DNA from: Pseudomonas sp. Gutcm_11s
GTDB lineage: Bacteria; Pseudomonadota; Gammaproteobacteria; Pseudomonadales; Pseudomonadaceae
Direction: 5' to 3'
DNA: 64,000 nucleotides
Assembly (NCBI RefSeq): GCF_028649395.1
Contig: NZ_JAQSUW010000009.1
Location: 17,989 to 81,988, forward strand
This document shows, one piece after another, positions 16,749-27,622 of the stretch; the stretch's first letter is position 1; each line of letters begins with the position of its first letter. The notes under the pieces were generated by a model. The model had not been told where the DNA came from. It ran no database searches and saw only the letters and a program-made list of their open reading frames with translations. Both the position numbers and the translations under genes were made by a program.

Positions 16749-17671
16749 GGCGCTTCCTCCAGCAGGCCCAGCTCGCGCAGGTGCTGTTCGGCCAGCAGCG
16801 GGTCGGCAGCCAGGTGCAGGCCGTGGATCAGGCTCAGCTCGTCGGCGTGAATGCTGGCGGCCGGGCCGGCCAGCAGCAGGGGGATGGCACAGGCGTCGAG
16901 CAGGCGCGGTAGCTGATGGCGCAGCGGCGCCGCCAGGGCCTGGCTGGAATACAGCAGCAGGGCGCGCGGGGCGATGTGGTCCACCGCCTGCACCAGTTCA
17001 TTGAGCGGCACCGCCCAGTCCAGCACCTGCACCTGGCAGCCGGCGCTATTGAACAGCCAGGCGCACAGCCACAGGCCGGGCTCCAGCTCCAGCGCCGATT
17101 GGCTGACCAGCAGCAGCGGCGCGCCGGGCTGCTGGCGGTTGTCGTGGTACAGGCGGGCGCCGAGCTTGCTGCGCAGCCAGGAGTGGAAGAACACCTGCTC
17201 CAGGCGCGCACCAAACGGCAGCTCGCGCCAGCGACGGTCCAGTTCCTCCAGCAGCGGCAACAACAGCTGGGCGCACAGCACGCTCGGCGGGTAGAGCGCC
17301 TGGGCGCGGTTGAAGGCCTCGTCCAGGCTGCGTTCGGCCTGGCGCGCCACGCTGTTCAGCATGGCCTGGCGCAGTTCGTCCCACACGCCGCTGATCACGG
17401 TTTCCGGCGCCACATTCTGTTCCAGCAGCTCGCGCACCTGGCCGACCGCGACGCCGCGGTTGAGCCAAGTCAGCACCTGCTGGATGCGCTCGATCTGCTC
17501 CGGGGCATACAGGCGGTGGCCCTTGGCGGTGCGGTGCGGAACCACCAGGCCGTAGCGGCGCTCCCAGGCGCGCAGCGTCACCGGGTTGACCCCGGTGCTG
17601 CGCGCCACCTCGCGGATGGGCAGGTAGCCCAGGGCCAGGGCGCTCTGGTAGTCGAGTGGGGTGTCGCTCAA
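16736..17671 (-). CDS. MerR-family regulator, class II LitR/PplR type
   Basis: 311 aa from TTG 17671 (TTGA overlaps the upstream stop; GAGGAA lies six nt before). The N-terminal MerR HTH is YLPIREVARSTGVNPVTLRAWERRYGLV, broken here across residues about 16-43, followed by a four-helix domain and a Rossmann-like C-terminal domain related to cobalamin-binding LitR/CarH photoreceptors. The ExHxxG B12 histidine motif is not seen; the matching stretch reads ALELEPGLWL. That fits class II LitR proteins such as P. putida PplR, which sense light through a partner rather than B12. It probably autoregulates this operon through the TGTACA sites upstream. Confidence 0.85.
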   Translation of the reverse strand: MSDTPLDYQSALALGYLPIREVARSTGVNPVTLRAWERRYGLVVPHRTAKGHRLYAPEQIERIQQVLTWLNRGVAVGQVRELLEQNVAPETVISGVWDELRQAMLNSVARQAERSLDEAFNRAQALYPPSVLCAQLLLPLLEELDRRWRELPFGARLEQVFFHSWLRSKLGARLYHDNRQQPGAPLLLVSQSALELEPGLWLCAWLFNSAGCQVQVLDWAVPLNELVQAVDHIAPRALLLYSSQALAAPLRHQLPRLLDACAIPLLLAGPAASIHADELSLIHGLHLAADPLLAEQHLRELGLLEEAPCAS

Positions 17672-18606
17672 ATCGCATTCCTCAGGCTGAGTGCATCCGG
17701 GTAGGGGCTCAGGTAGTCCTGGCGCGCTACATAGGCATCCGGATGGCGGTTGAAATGGTGGCGCAGCAGGGTCAGCGGCACGATCAGCGGGATGACTCCG
17801 GCGCGGTACTGTTCGATCAGTTGCTGCAGCTCGGCGCGTTCGGCGTTGCCGATGCGCTGGCGCAGGTAGCCGCTCAGGTGCAGCAGCACGTTGCAGTGGT
17901 TGCCGCGGCTGGCGTGGCGGCCGAGGGCAAGCATGAGCTGGCTGAAGTAGCGCGGGGCGAGTTCGGCCAGGTCCTGCCGGCCGAGGTCGCCGAGCAGGCG
18001 GCCGAGCAGCTTCTGCTGTTGGGGATGAGTGGCCATCAGCAGGTACTTGTGGCGGGCATGGAAGTCGATTAGCCCCTGGCGGGTAAGGCCGCCGGCCAGC
18101 AGGCGCTGCCAGCGGCCGTAGACGAACACGCGGTTGAGGAAGTTCTCGCGCAGCACCGGGTCGTGCAGGCGGCCTTCCTCTTCCAGCGGCAGGTCGGGGA
18201 AGCGTGCGTGCAGGGCGGCGGCGAACAGGCCGCGGCCACCCTGGCCGGTGATATGGCCGGCACTGTCGTAGACCTTGACCCGGTGCAGGCCGCAGGAGGG
18301 TGACTTCTGCATCAGCACATAGCCGCAGAGATCGTCCGCCACCTGCGTGGCCTGGCCGCGCAGCGCATCACTCAGGTCGCGCTGCTCCTCGGCCAGCAGG
18401 GCGCGTGGCGCCTGGGCGCTGCCAACCAGGCGCAGCGATGGTCGCGGAGTGCCCAGGCCGATGGCCATTTCCGGGCACAGCGGGATCAGCTCGAAGTGTT
18501 CGGCGAGCACCTCGGTACAGAGCGAGGAGCGCTTGTGGCCGCCGTTGTAACGCACCGGTTCGCCCAGCAGGCAGGCGCTGATGCCGAGCTTGAGACGATC
18601 CGCCAT
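17668..18606 (-). CDS. DUF523 and DUF1722 domain protein (YbgA fusion)
   Basis: 312-aa two-domain protein. The N-terminal DUF523 part has ISACLLGEPVRYNGGHKRS and a QKSPSCG cysteine motif, so two conserved Cys may bind metal. The C-terminal DUF1722 part contains FHARHKYLLMAT and a helical tail. Function unknown, but this fusion is often next to photolyase genes. The ATG at 18606 is chosen over an in-frame GTG at 18612 because GGAGGT lies just upstream. First gene of the operon; its stop overlaps the regulator's TTG. Confidence 0.88.
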   Translation of the reverse strand: MADRLKLGISACLLGEPVRYNGGHKRSSLCTEVLAEHFELIPLCPEMAIGLGTPRPSLRLVGSAQAPRALLAEEQRDLSDALRGQATQVADDLCGYVLMQKSPSCGLHRVKVYDSAGHITGQGGRGLFAAALHARFPDLPLEEEGRLHDPVLRENFLNRVFVYGRWQRLLAGGLTRQGLIDFHARHKYLLMATHPQQQKLLGRLLGDLGRQDLAELAPRYFSQLMLALGRHASRGNHCNVLLHLSGYLRQRIGNAERAELQQLIEQYRAGVIPLIVPLTLLRHHFNRHPDAYVARQDYLSPYPDALSLRNAI

Positions 18607-18627
18607 ATGCACCTCCGGCTACTGACT

Positions 18628-18697
18628 TGTACAAGACTGATGACTTGTACAAGTAAATACGCTGAGGTGTAGTTGTACAAGTTTCGTTTCTTGTACA
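18628..18697 (-). promoter_or_regulatory. Tandem LitR-type operators (two TGTACA-N12-TGTACA sites)
   Basis: TGTACA occurs at 18628-18633, 18646-18651, 18674-18679 and 18692-18697. Within each pair the spacer is exactly 12 nt, and most copies extend to the palindrome CTTGTACAAG. As I recall, the site reported for P. putida class II LitR is T(G/A)TACA-N12-TGTA(C/T)A, which both pairs match perfectly. They lie 22-93 bp upstream of the first gene of the light operon; the outer pair abuts the stop codon of the SLC13 gene. TTGTAC elements in the pairs could double as -35 hexamers. Confidence 0.88.
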
Positions 18698-18699
18698 AG

Positions 18700-20538
18700 T
18701 TATTTCGGGGTGAGGGGGAAGAACCAGGGCACGAGGAACACGCTGACCAGCATCACCAGCACGGTGAACGGCACGCCGATGCGCACGAAGTCGCCGAAGC
18801 GGTAGCGCCCGGGCGTCATCACCAGGGTGTTGACCGGCGAGGACACCGGGGTCATGAAGGCCGCCGATGCCGCCAGGGCGACGATCATGGCAAACGGCTG
18901 TGGCGCCATGCCCAGGCTCTGCGCGGTAGCGATGGCCACCGGCGCCATCAGCACGGCGGTGGCGGTGTTGGAGACGAACAGGCCGATCACTGCGGTGAGG
19001 CTGAACAGGCAGGCGAGGATGGCGTAGGGCCCGGCATTGCCGAGCAGGCCGACCAGGCCGCTGACCGCCAGGTCGACGCCGCCGGTCTGCTGCAGGGCCT
19101 GGGCGAACGGCAGCATGCCGGCGATGAGGATCAGCGTCGGCCAGTGGATGGCGCGGTAGGCGCTGTCCAGGTCGATGCAGCGGAAGGCGCCCATCAGCAG
19201 GCAGCCGATCAGCGCCGCCAGCACGTTGGGCACCACGCCGCTGACCATCAGGCCGATCATCAGCGCCAGGCTTAGCAGGGCATGGGGCGCCTTGCTGATC
19301 GCTGGCGCCACTTCGTCCACCTCCACCGGCAGGCCGAGCACGACGAAGTTGCGCGTCTGCTGCTGCAGGCGATGGATGTACTTCCAGTCGCCAGCCACCA
19401 GCAGGGTGTCGGCGGCGCGCAGTTTCTCATCCACCAGCACGCCTTCCATCGCCTTGCCCTGGCGACGCAGGCCGACCAGGTTGAGGTGATGGCTGCTGCG
19501 CAGGGCGATCTCCTGGATGGTCTTGCCCGCCAGTTGCGACTCGGGCGGCAGCACCACTTCGGCTAGCCCCAGCTGGTGCGAGTGGCGGCCGTAGTAGGAG
19601 GCGGGCAGTGGCACGGGTTCCAGGCCGAGTGCCTGGTAGGCGCCGAGCAGGCCGATGGCCGGGCTGGCCAGGTCCACCAGCAGGAAGTCGCCTGCGTGTA
19701 GCTGGGTGCTGCCGGTGGCCATCAGCAGCAGGGTGCGGAACTGCCGTTCGCGCTCCACTGCGATCACGTTGATGCCGTGCTCCTGGCGCAGCTGCAGTTC
19801 GTCGAGCACCTGGCCGACCAGGGGTGAGTCGGCCCGCACACGCAGGCGGCGTTCGCGCTCGCTCAGGCGGTAATCGCGGGCCAATTCGGCCAGGGTCGGG
19901 CGTGCCGGACGGCTGATGTCGTCGCCTTCTTCCCGCAGCAGCCAGCGCCGCACCAGCAGCATGTAGCCGATACCCAGAACAAGGATGGGCAGGCCGATCA
20001 GGGTCGGGGCGAAGAAGCCGAAGCCTTCCAGGCCGTGGCGGCGCAGGTCGGCGTGGACCACCAGGTTGGGCGGGGTGGCGACCAGGGTGAGCATGCCGCT
20101 GATAAGGCCGGCGAAGGCCAGCGGCATCATCAGGCGTGCCGGCGACAGGCGCAGGCGTGCGGCCACGCTGAGCACCACGGGGATGAAGATGGCGACTACG
20201 CCGGTGGAGCTCATCACCGAGCCGAGCCCGGCCACCGCCAGCATCAGCAGCACGATCAGGCGCGTCTCGCTGTTGCCGGCGCGAGCCGCCAGCCAGTCAC
20301 CCAGGCGATAGGCGATGCCGGTGCGTACCAGGCCCTCGCCGACCACGAACAGCGCGGCGATCAGCACCAGGTTGGGATCGCTGAAGCCGTCCAGGGTCTG
20401 CTGGATGTCGAGCACGCCGGTGAGTGGCAGGGCGACCAGGGCCAGCAGTGCCACGGCGTCCATGCGTGGCTTGTTGAGGGCGAACAGCAGCACCGCGCCG
20501 CCCAACAGACCCAGGACCCAGAGCAATTGCGGATTCAT
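18700..20538 (-). CDS. SLC13-family permease with two RCK_C domains
   Basis: 612-aa inner-membrane transporter. About five N-terminal membrane helices (from LLWVLGLLGGAVLLFAL) contain the TGVVAIFIPV and VATPPNLVV motifs; two soluble TrkA-C/RCK_C domains follow (residues about 200-375); a second block of helices holds SNTATAVLMAPVAI and TPVSSPVNTLVM. This is the DASS/SLC13 anion-symporter layout. The substrate (dicarboxylate, sulfate or other anion) cannot be read from sequence. Its stop lies within a few bp of the outermost LitR site, so readthrough into the light operon is possible. Confidence 0.9.
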   Translation of the reverse strand: MNPQLLWVLGLLGGAVLLFALNKPRMDAVALLALVALPLTGVLDIQQTLDGFSDPNLVLIAALFVVGEGLVRTGIAYRLGDWLAARAGNSETRLIVLLMLAVAGLGSVMSSTGVVAIFIPVVLSVAARLRLSPARLMMPLAFAGLISGMLTLVATPPNLVVHADLRRHGLEGFGFFAPTLIGLPILVLGIGYMLLVRRWLLREEGDDISRPARPTLAELARDYRLSERERRLRVRADSPLVGQVLDELQLRQEHGINVIAVERERQFRTLLLMATGSTQLHAGDFLLVDLASPAIGLLGAYQALGLEPVPLPASYYGRHSHQLGLAEVVLPPESQLAGKTIQEIALRSSHHLNLVGLRRQGKAMEGVLVDEKLRAADTLLVAGDWKYIHRLQQQTRNFVVLGLPVEVDEVAPAISKAPHALLSLALMIGLMVSGVVPNVLAALIGCLLMGAFRCIDLDSAYRAIHWPTLILIAGMLPFAQALQQTGGVDLAVSGLVGLLGNAGPYAILACLFSLTAVIGLFVSNTATAVLMAPVAIATAQSLGMAPQPFAMIVALAASAAFMTPVSSPVNTLVMTPGRYRFGDFVRIGVPFTVLVMLVSVFLVPWFFPLTPK

Positions 20539-20572
20539 GCCGCCTCCCCCTTAGCAGCTCCGGGCAATTGTT

Positions 20573-20869
20573 TCAGGGATAGCCTAGCAGCGCCTTGATC
20601 TGTGCCAGATGCCCGGCGACCCAGGTGCGATCGATCGGGCCCCACTCGCGGATCACGTAGTGGCCGGCGTTGTTGCGCTCGCCGTCGTGCTGCACGAAGT
20701 CGCAGAGGATATCCAGCTCGCCGAGTGCAGCCAGGGTGTCCTGCGCGGTGCGCCGGGGCATGCCGGTGGCCTCCATGAGGGCCGGCACGCTGGCCGCGGC
20801 GCCGCTGTCGATCAGCCAGGCCACGTAGAGGCGGCGGTAGAAACTGCTCTTGGTCTTGCTGACTTCCAT
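20573..20869 (-). CDS. Small winged-helix DNA-binding-like protein
   Basis: 98-aa basic protein predicted as a winged HTH: YRRLYVAWLID, then SVPALMEATGMPRRTAQDTLAALGELD, a recognition-helix pattern, and a beta-wing HYVIREWGPID. Similar small proteins sit beside valS in Pseudomonas and are annotated as helix-turn-helix or hypothetical; targets are unknown. It follows valS, separated by a hairpin, and precedes the SLC13 gene by 34 bp, so it may be co-transcribed with that transporter. Confidence 0.75.
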   Translation of the reverse strand: MEVSKTKSSFYRRLYVAWLIDSGAAASVPALMEATGMPRRTAQDTLAALGELDILCDFVQHDGERNNAGHYVIREWGPIDRTWVAGHLAQIKALLGYP

Positions 20870-20891
20870 GGCCTACGGCTCCTGCACAAAG

Positions 20892-20919
20892 CACAAGGCC
20901 CGCATGCGCGGGCCTTGTG
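20892..20919 (-). terminator. Hairpin downstream of valS
   Basis: Perfect 12-bp stem (CACAAGGCCCGC with its complement) closing a 4-nt loop, located 5 bp past the valS stop. The following minus-strand sequence is only modestly T-rich (CTTTGTGC), so termination may be partial. Confidence 0.7.
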
Positions 20920-20923
20920 GGGG

Positions 20924-23752
20924 TTACAGATTGGCGATCTTCTCGCGCTGCTCGACCAGCTTGGCCAGCGCCTGTTCGGCTTCGGCCAGTTTGGCGCGCT
21001 CCTTGTCGAGCACTTCGGCCGGCGCCTTGGCGACGAAGCCTTCGTTGCTCAGCTTGCCGCCGACGCGCTGGACTTCGCCTTGCAGACGCTGGATTTCCTT
21101 GTCCAGGCGCGCCAGCTCGGCGTCCTTGTCGATCAGCCCGGCCATCGGCACCAGCACCTGCATCTCGCCAACCAGGGTGGTGGCGGACATCGGCGCTTCT
21201 TCACCGGCGGCCAGCACGCGTACCGACTCTAGCTTGGCCAGCTTGTTCAGCAGCGGCTCGAAGTCGGCCAGGCGGCGCAGGTCTTCAGCGTTGGCGTTCT
21301 GCACGATGATGTCGATGCGCTTGGCCAGGGATATCTTCATCTCGCCACGGATCTGGCGTACGCCGAGCATCAGCTGCTTGATCCACTCGATGTCGCCTTC
21401 GGCAGCAGCGTCGATGCGGCTCTCGTTCGCCACCGGCCAGGCCTGCAGCATGATGGTCTCACCGCTGACGCCGGCCTGGCCCTTGATGCGCTGCCAGATT
21501 TCCTCGGTGATGAAGGGCATGAACGGGTGGGCCAGACGCAGGATCACTTCCAGCACGCGCACCAGAGTGCGGCGGGTGCCGCGCTGGCGCTCGACCGGCG
21601 CGTTTTCGTCCCACAGCACCGGCTTGACCAGCTCCAGATACCACGAGCAGTACTCATAGACGAACTCGTAGAGGGCCTGGGCGGCCATGTCGAAGCGGAA
21701 GGCGTCGAGGTGGCGGGTCACGTCCTGCTCGCAGCGCTGCAGGGCGGAGATGATCCAGCGGTCGACCGGCGACAGCTCCACTGCTTCGCCATTGATGCCG
21801 GTGTCCTGGCCATCGGTGTTCTCGGTGACGAAGTTGGCGGCGTTCCAGATTTTGTTGCAGAAGTTGCGGTAACCCTCGACGCGGCCCATGTCGAACTTGA
21901 TGTCACGACCAGTGGAGGCCAGCGCCAGGTTGGTGAAGCGCAGGGCGTCGGTGCCGTAGGCGGCGATGCCTTCGGGGAACTCGGCGCGGGTCTGCTTGGC
22001 GATCTTCTCGGCCAGCTTGGGCTGCATCATGCCGCTGGTGCGTTTCTCCAGCAGGGCGTCCAGTTCGATGCCGTCGACGATGTCCAGCGGGTCGAGCACG
22101 TTGCCCTTGGACTTGGACATCTTCTGGCCCTGGCCATCGCGCACCAGGCCGTGCACGTACACGGTCTTGAACGGAATCTGCCCGGTCAGGTGGGTGGACA
22201 GCATGATCATCCGGGCGACCCAGAAGAAGATGATGTCGAAGCCGGTGACCAGCACGTCGGTGGGGTGGAAGGTCTTGAGGAAGTCGGTCTGCTGTGGCCA
22301 GCCGAGGGTGGAGAAGGTCCACAGGCCGGAGCTGAACCAGGTGTCCAGCACGTCTTCGTCCTGGCGCAGCGGAGCGTCGCCGAGGTTGTGCTTGGCGCGT
22401 ACTTCCGCCTCGTCACGGCCGACATAGACGTTGCCGGCGTCGTCGTACCAGGCCGGGATGCGGTGGCCCCACCAGAGCTGACGGCTGATGCACCAGTCCT
22501 GGATGTCGCGCATCCAGCTGAAGTACATGTTCTCGTACTGCTTGGGCACGAACTGGATCTCGCCACTCTCGACCACGGCGATGGCTTTTTCGGCCAGCGG
22601 CTTGGTGGAGACGTACCACTGGTCGGTCAGCCACGGCTCGATGACGGTGCCGGAGCGGTCGCCCTTCGGCACTTTCAGGGCGTGGTCGTCGATGCTTTGG
22701 AGCAGGCCGGCGGCCTCGAAGGCGGCAACGATCTGCTTACGGGCGACGAAGCGGTCGAGGCCGGCGTATTCGGCCGGCAGGCTGCCGTCGATCTCGCTGT
22801 TGACGCTGCCGTCGATGTTGAACACCTGGGCCTTGGCCAGTACGGCGGCGTTCTTGTCGAAGATGTTGAGCAGCGGCAGGTTGTGGCGCTTGCCGACTTC
22901 ATAGTCGTTGAAGTCGTGGGCCGGAGTGATCTTCACGCAGCCGGTGCCGAATTCGGGGTCGCAGTAGTCGTCGGCGATGATCGGGATACGGCGGCCCACC
23001 AGCGGCAGCTCGACAAAGGTGCCGATCAGGGCTTTATAACGCTCGTCTTCCGGGTGCACGGCCACGGCGCTGTCGCCGAGCATGGTTTCCGGGCGAGTGG
23101 TGGCGACGATCAGGTAGTCCTTGCCGTCGGCGGTCTTGTTGCCGTCAGCCAGCGGGTAGCGCAGGTTCCACAGGTGGCCTTTCTCGTCGTGGTTTTCCAC
23201 TTCGAGGTCGGAGATGGCGGTGTGGAACTTGGTGTCCCAGTTGACCAGGCGCTTGCCGCGGTAGATCAGGCCGTCGTTGTGCAGGCGCACGAAGGCTTCT
23301 TTAACGGCTTCGGACAGGCCCTCGTCCATGGTGAAGCGCTCGCGCGACCAGTCCACCGAGGAGCCCAGACGACGAATCTGCCGGGTGATGGTGCCACCGG
23401 ACTGTTCCTTCCACTCCCAGACCTTCTCCAGGAACTTCTCGCGGCCCAGATCGTGGCGGCCGATGCCATCGGCGGCCAGCTGGCGCTCGACCACCATCTG
23501 CGTGGCGATGCCCGCGTGGTCGGTGCCCGGCTGCCACAGGGTGTTGCGGCCCTGCATGCGGCGGAAGCGGATCAGGCAGTCCATGATCGAGTTGTTGAAG
23601 CCATGGCCCATGTGCAGGCTGCCGGTGACGTTCGGCGGCGGGATCATGATGGTGTAGGGCTCGCCGGAACCTTGCGGGGCGAAGTAGTTGTTCGCCTCCC
23701 AGTTCTCGTACAGGGCGGTTTCGATGGCGTGGGGCTGGTAGGTCTTGTCCAT
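20924..23752 (-). CDS. valS: Valyl-tRNA synthetase
   Basis: Class I aminoacyl-tRNA synthetase charging tRNA-Val, with editing of threonine. The 942-aa product from ATG 23752 ([11 protein letters not shown]) carries the HIGH-type motif HMGH at 47-50 and KMSKS at 544-548, a long CP1 editing insertion between them and a C-terminal coiled coil (about the last 65 residues, [11 protein letters not shown]). The longer frame adds 15 upstream residues that do not fit the family start. It is followed by a stem-loop. Confidence 0.98.
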   Translation of the reverse strand: MDKTYQPHAIETALYENWEANNYFAPQGSGEPYTIMIPPPNVTGSLHMGHGFNNSIMDCLIRFRRMQGRNTLWQPGTDHAGIATQMVVERQLAADGIGRHDLGREKFLEKVWEWKEQSGGTITRQIRRLGSSVDWSRERFTMDEGLSEAVKEAFVRLHNDGLIYRGKRLVNWDTKFHTAISDLEVENHDEKGHLWNLRYPLADGNKTADGKDYLIVATTRPETMLGDSAVAVHPEDERYKALIGTFVELPLVGRRIPIIADDYCDPEFGTGCVKITPAHDFNDYEVGKRHNLPLLNIFDKNAAVLAKAQVFNIDGSVNSEIDGSLPAEYAGLDRFVARKQIVAAFEAAGLLQSIDDHALKVPKGDRSGTVIEPWLTDQWYVSTKPLAEKAIAVVESGEIQFVPKQYENMYFSWMRDIQDWCISRQLWWGHRIPAWYDDAGNVYVGRDEAEVRAKHNLGDAPLRQDEDVLDTWFSSGLWTFSTLGWPQQTDFLKTFHPTDVLVTGFDIIFFWVARMIMLSTHLTGQIPFKTVYVHGLVRDGQGQKMSKSKGNVLDPLDIVDGIELDALLEKRTSGMMQPKLAEKIAKQTRAEFPEGIAAYGTDALRFTNLALASTGRDIKFDMGRVEGYRNFCNKIWNAANFVTENTDGQDTGINGEAVELSPVDRWIISALQRCEQDVTRHLDAFRFDMAAQALYEFVYEYCSWYLELVKPVLWDENAPVERQRGTRRTLVRVLEVILRLAHPFMPFITEEIWQRIKGQAGVSGETIMLQAWPVANESRIDAAAEGDIEWIKQLMLGVRQIRGEMKISLAKRIDIIVQNANAEDLRRLADFEPLLNKLAKLESVRVLAAGEEAPMSATTLVGEMQVLVPMAGLIDKDAELARLDKEIQRLQGEVQRVGGKLSNEGFVAKAPAEVLDKERAKLAEAEQALAKLVEQREKIANL

Positions 23753-23849
23753 GGGTGCGGCGGGACCGTATTGGCAACTGATCGGGAAAGCCGGCAAGTA
23801 TACCGGCTGCTACCCGCGCTGGGCCACTGGCCGCCGGCTGGCGTGCTGG

Positions 23850-24374
23850 CTAGGCCTTGGGTTGCTTGAGCAGGCGGTCCAGGCGGGCGTCGAGGCGGCG
23901 TTTCAGCTCGGCCTCGATCTGCGGTACGAAGTCGTCGATCACGTCCTGCAGGATCAGCTGGGCGGCGGAGCGCAGTTCGGCGTCCAGCTTGCTCTGGCTG
24001 GCGGCCAGGCTGTGTTGCACGGCGCTGCTGATGCTCTGCGCGGTCGGGGCGGCTGGCTTGGGCTGGGGCGCTGGTGCCGGCGTGGCAGCGGGCGCAGGCG
24101 CGACGGCGGGTTGTACCGGATAGGACAGCGGCACGCTGGTGACCGGTGGAGTGGTCACTGCTGCCGGGGCAGGCTGCGCAGGGTTTGCCGGAGTACTTGT
24201 GGCAGGCGCCTCGGCACCGTGCTCGATGATGTCCGAGAGCAGGGGGATCTGCAGGTCGTCGTCCAGGGTTTCGGTCAGCAGCGGCGGCTCCAGCTGATCT
24301 TTTTCCAGCAGCTGGCGGATGGCTTCCAGATCGTCCAGCAGGAGATCGGACTTCGGTGGTTTGGAGCTATCCAT
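23850..24374 (-). CDS. Conserved Pseudomonas hypothetical protein
   Basis: 174 aa with three visible parts: an acidic N-terminus (DLLLDDLEAIRQLLEKDQLE, then DDDLQIPLLSD), a disordered Ala/Pro-rich linker at about residues 55-112, and a charged C-terminal helix (LQDVIDDFVPQIEAELKRRL). No catalytic motif or signal peptide is seen. It lies between holC and valS, a position held by an uncharacterised protein in other Pseudomonas. The C-terminal helix could be a protein-interaction element; function unknown. Confidence 0.8.
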   Translation of the reverse strand: MDSSKPPKSDLLLDDLEAIRQLLEKDQLEPPLLTETLDDDLQIPLLSDIIEHGAEAPATSTPANPAQPAPAAVTTPPVTSVPLSYPVQPAVAPAPAATPAPAPQPKPAAPTAQSISSAVQHSLAASQSKLDAELRSAAQLILQDVIDDFVPQIEAELKRRLDARLDRLLKQPKA

Positions 24375-24451
24375 GGGCGTTGCGGGCTGACGAGGTGGAC
24401 GGGGCGGGGAATTCTACGCCTAAGGGCGTGGCATTTCGACCACGCTGACGT

Positions 24452-26394
<1,943 letters not shown>

Positions 26395-26488
26395 TCATTT
26401 TTTCGAGGTCCGCCATGGCGGGCCGTGCTACCGAGTGCGGCTAGTGTGAGCGTGCCTGCCTGCGCCTGACAACCCTGGAGCGTCCGGT

Positions 26489-27622
26489 TTGATCGTCTTC
26501 CGTTATCTGTCCCGTGAAGTGCTGACGACCCTCGGTGCGGTGAGTGCCGTGCTGCTGGTGATCATCATGAGCGGCCGCTTCATCAAGTACCTGGCCCAGG
26601 CGGCGCAGGGCGTGCTGGACCCCGGCGTGCTGTTCCTGATCATGGGTTACCGCATGCCCGGCTTCCTCCAGCTGATTCTGCCGCTGGGTCTGTTCCTCGG
26701 CTTCCTGCTGGCATACGGGCGTATGTACCTGGACAGCGAGATGACCGTGCTCTCGGCCACCGGCATGAGCAACCGCCGCCTGCTGGCCTACAGCATGGCG
26801 CCGGCCACCGTGGTCGCCCTGATGGTCGCCTGGCTGAGCCTGGGCCTGGCGCCCCAGGGCGTCAGCGAGGTAGCGCGCATCTTCAACCAGCAGGACGCCC
26901 TGACCGAGTTCGACACCCTGGTGCCCGGGCGTTTCCAGGCGATGAAGGATGGCTCGCGGGTGACCTACACCGAGGGCCTGTCCGAGGACCGTGGCCAGCT
27001 CAGCGGCGTGTTCATCACCGAGAAGCGCATGAGCTCCCCGGCCAATGGCGAGAAGGCTAAGGAAAGTGGCATCACCGTGCTGGTCGCCGAGAAGGGCCGC
27101 CAGGAAATCCAGGCCGATGGCAGCCGCTATCTGATCCTGGAGAACGGCTACCGCTACGACGGCAACCCGGGCCAGGCCGATTACCGTGCCACGCAATACC
27201 AGACCCATGGCGTGCTGCTGCCCAAGCCCAGCGTCAGCGGCGAGATCGGCGAGCGCGAGGCGATTCCGACCCGCGAGCTGTTCGGCAGCGACAATCCGCG
27301 CTACCAGGCCGAGCTGCAGTGGCGCCTGTCGATTCCGCTGCTGGTGTTCATCGTCACCCTGCTGGCGGTGCCGCTGTCCAAGGTCAACCCGCGCCAGGGC
27401 CGCTTCCTCAAGCTGCTCCCGGCGATCCTCCTGTACATGGCCTACCTGGCCCTGCTGATCGCCGCGCGCGGCCAGCTGGACAAGGGCAAGATTCCCATGG
27501 AGCTGGGCCTGTGGTGGGTGCACGTGCTGTTCCTGCTGATCGGCGCCGCCCTGTTCCTCTGGCAACCGATGATGCTCAAGCGGGCCAGCCGTCGCGCCGC
27601 CAAGGAGATGGCCCATGCGTAA
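26489..27622 (+). CDS. lptF: LPS export ABC transporter permease LptF
   Basis: Inner-membrane subunit of LptB2FG, which extracts LPS from the inner membrane and passes it to LptC. The 377-aa protein starts at TTG 26489 (preceded by GGAG) and reads L/M-IVFRYLSREVL, the conserved start. It has three membrane helices, a large periplasmic beta-jellyroll (residues about 120-270) and three more helices, with a charged cytosolic tail. It overlaps lptG by 8 nt. Confidence 0.95.
   Translation: MIVFRYLSREVLTTLGAVSAVLLVIIMSGRFIKYLAQAAQGVLDPGVLFLIMGYRMPGFLQLILPLGLFLGFLLAYGRMYLDSEMTVLSATGMSNRRLLAYSMAPATVVALMVAWLSLGLAPQGVSEVARIFNQQDALTEFDTLVPGRFQAMKDGSRVTYTEGLSEDRGQLSGVFITEKRMSSPANGEKAKESGITVLVAEKGRQEIQADGSRYLILENGYRYDGNPGQADYRATQYQTHGVLLPKPSVSGEIGEREAIPTRELFGSDNPRYQAELQWRLSIPLLVFIVTLLAVPLSKVNPRQGRFLKLLPAILLYMAYLALLIAARGQLDKGKIPMELGLWWVHVLFLLIGAALFLWQPMMLKRASRRAAKEMAHA

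Noticed and set aside
21527..23869. 780-codon plus-strand open frame
   Set aside because: Antisense to valS, which has HMGH and KMSKS in place. The composition is a shadow of GC-biased third positions.
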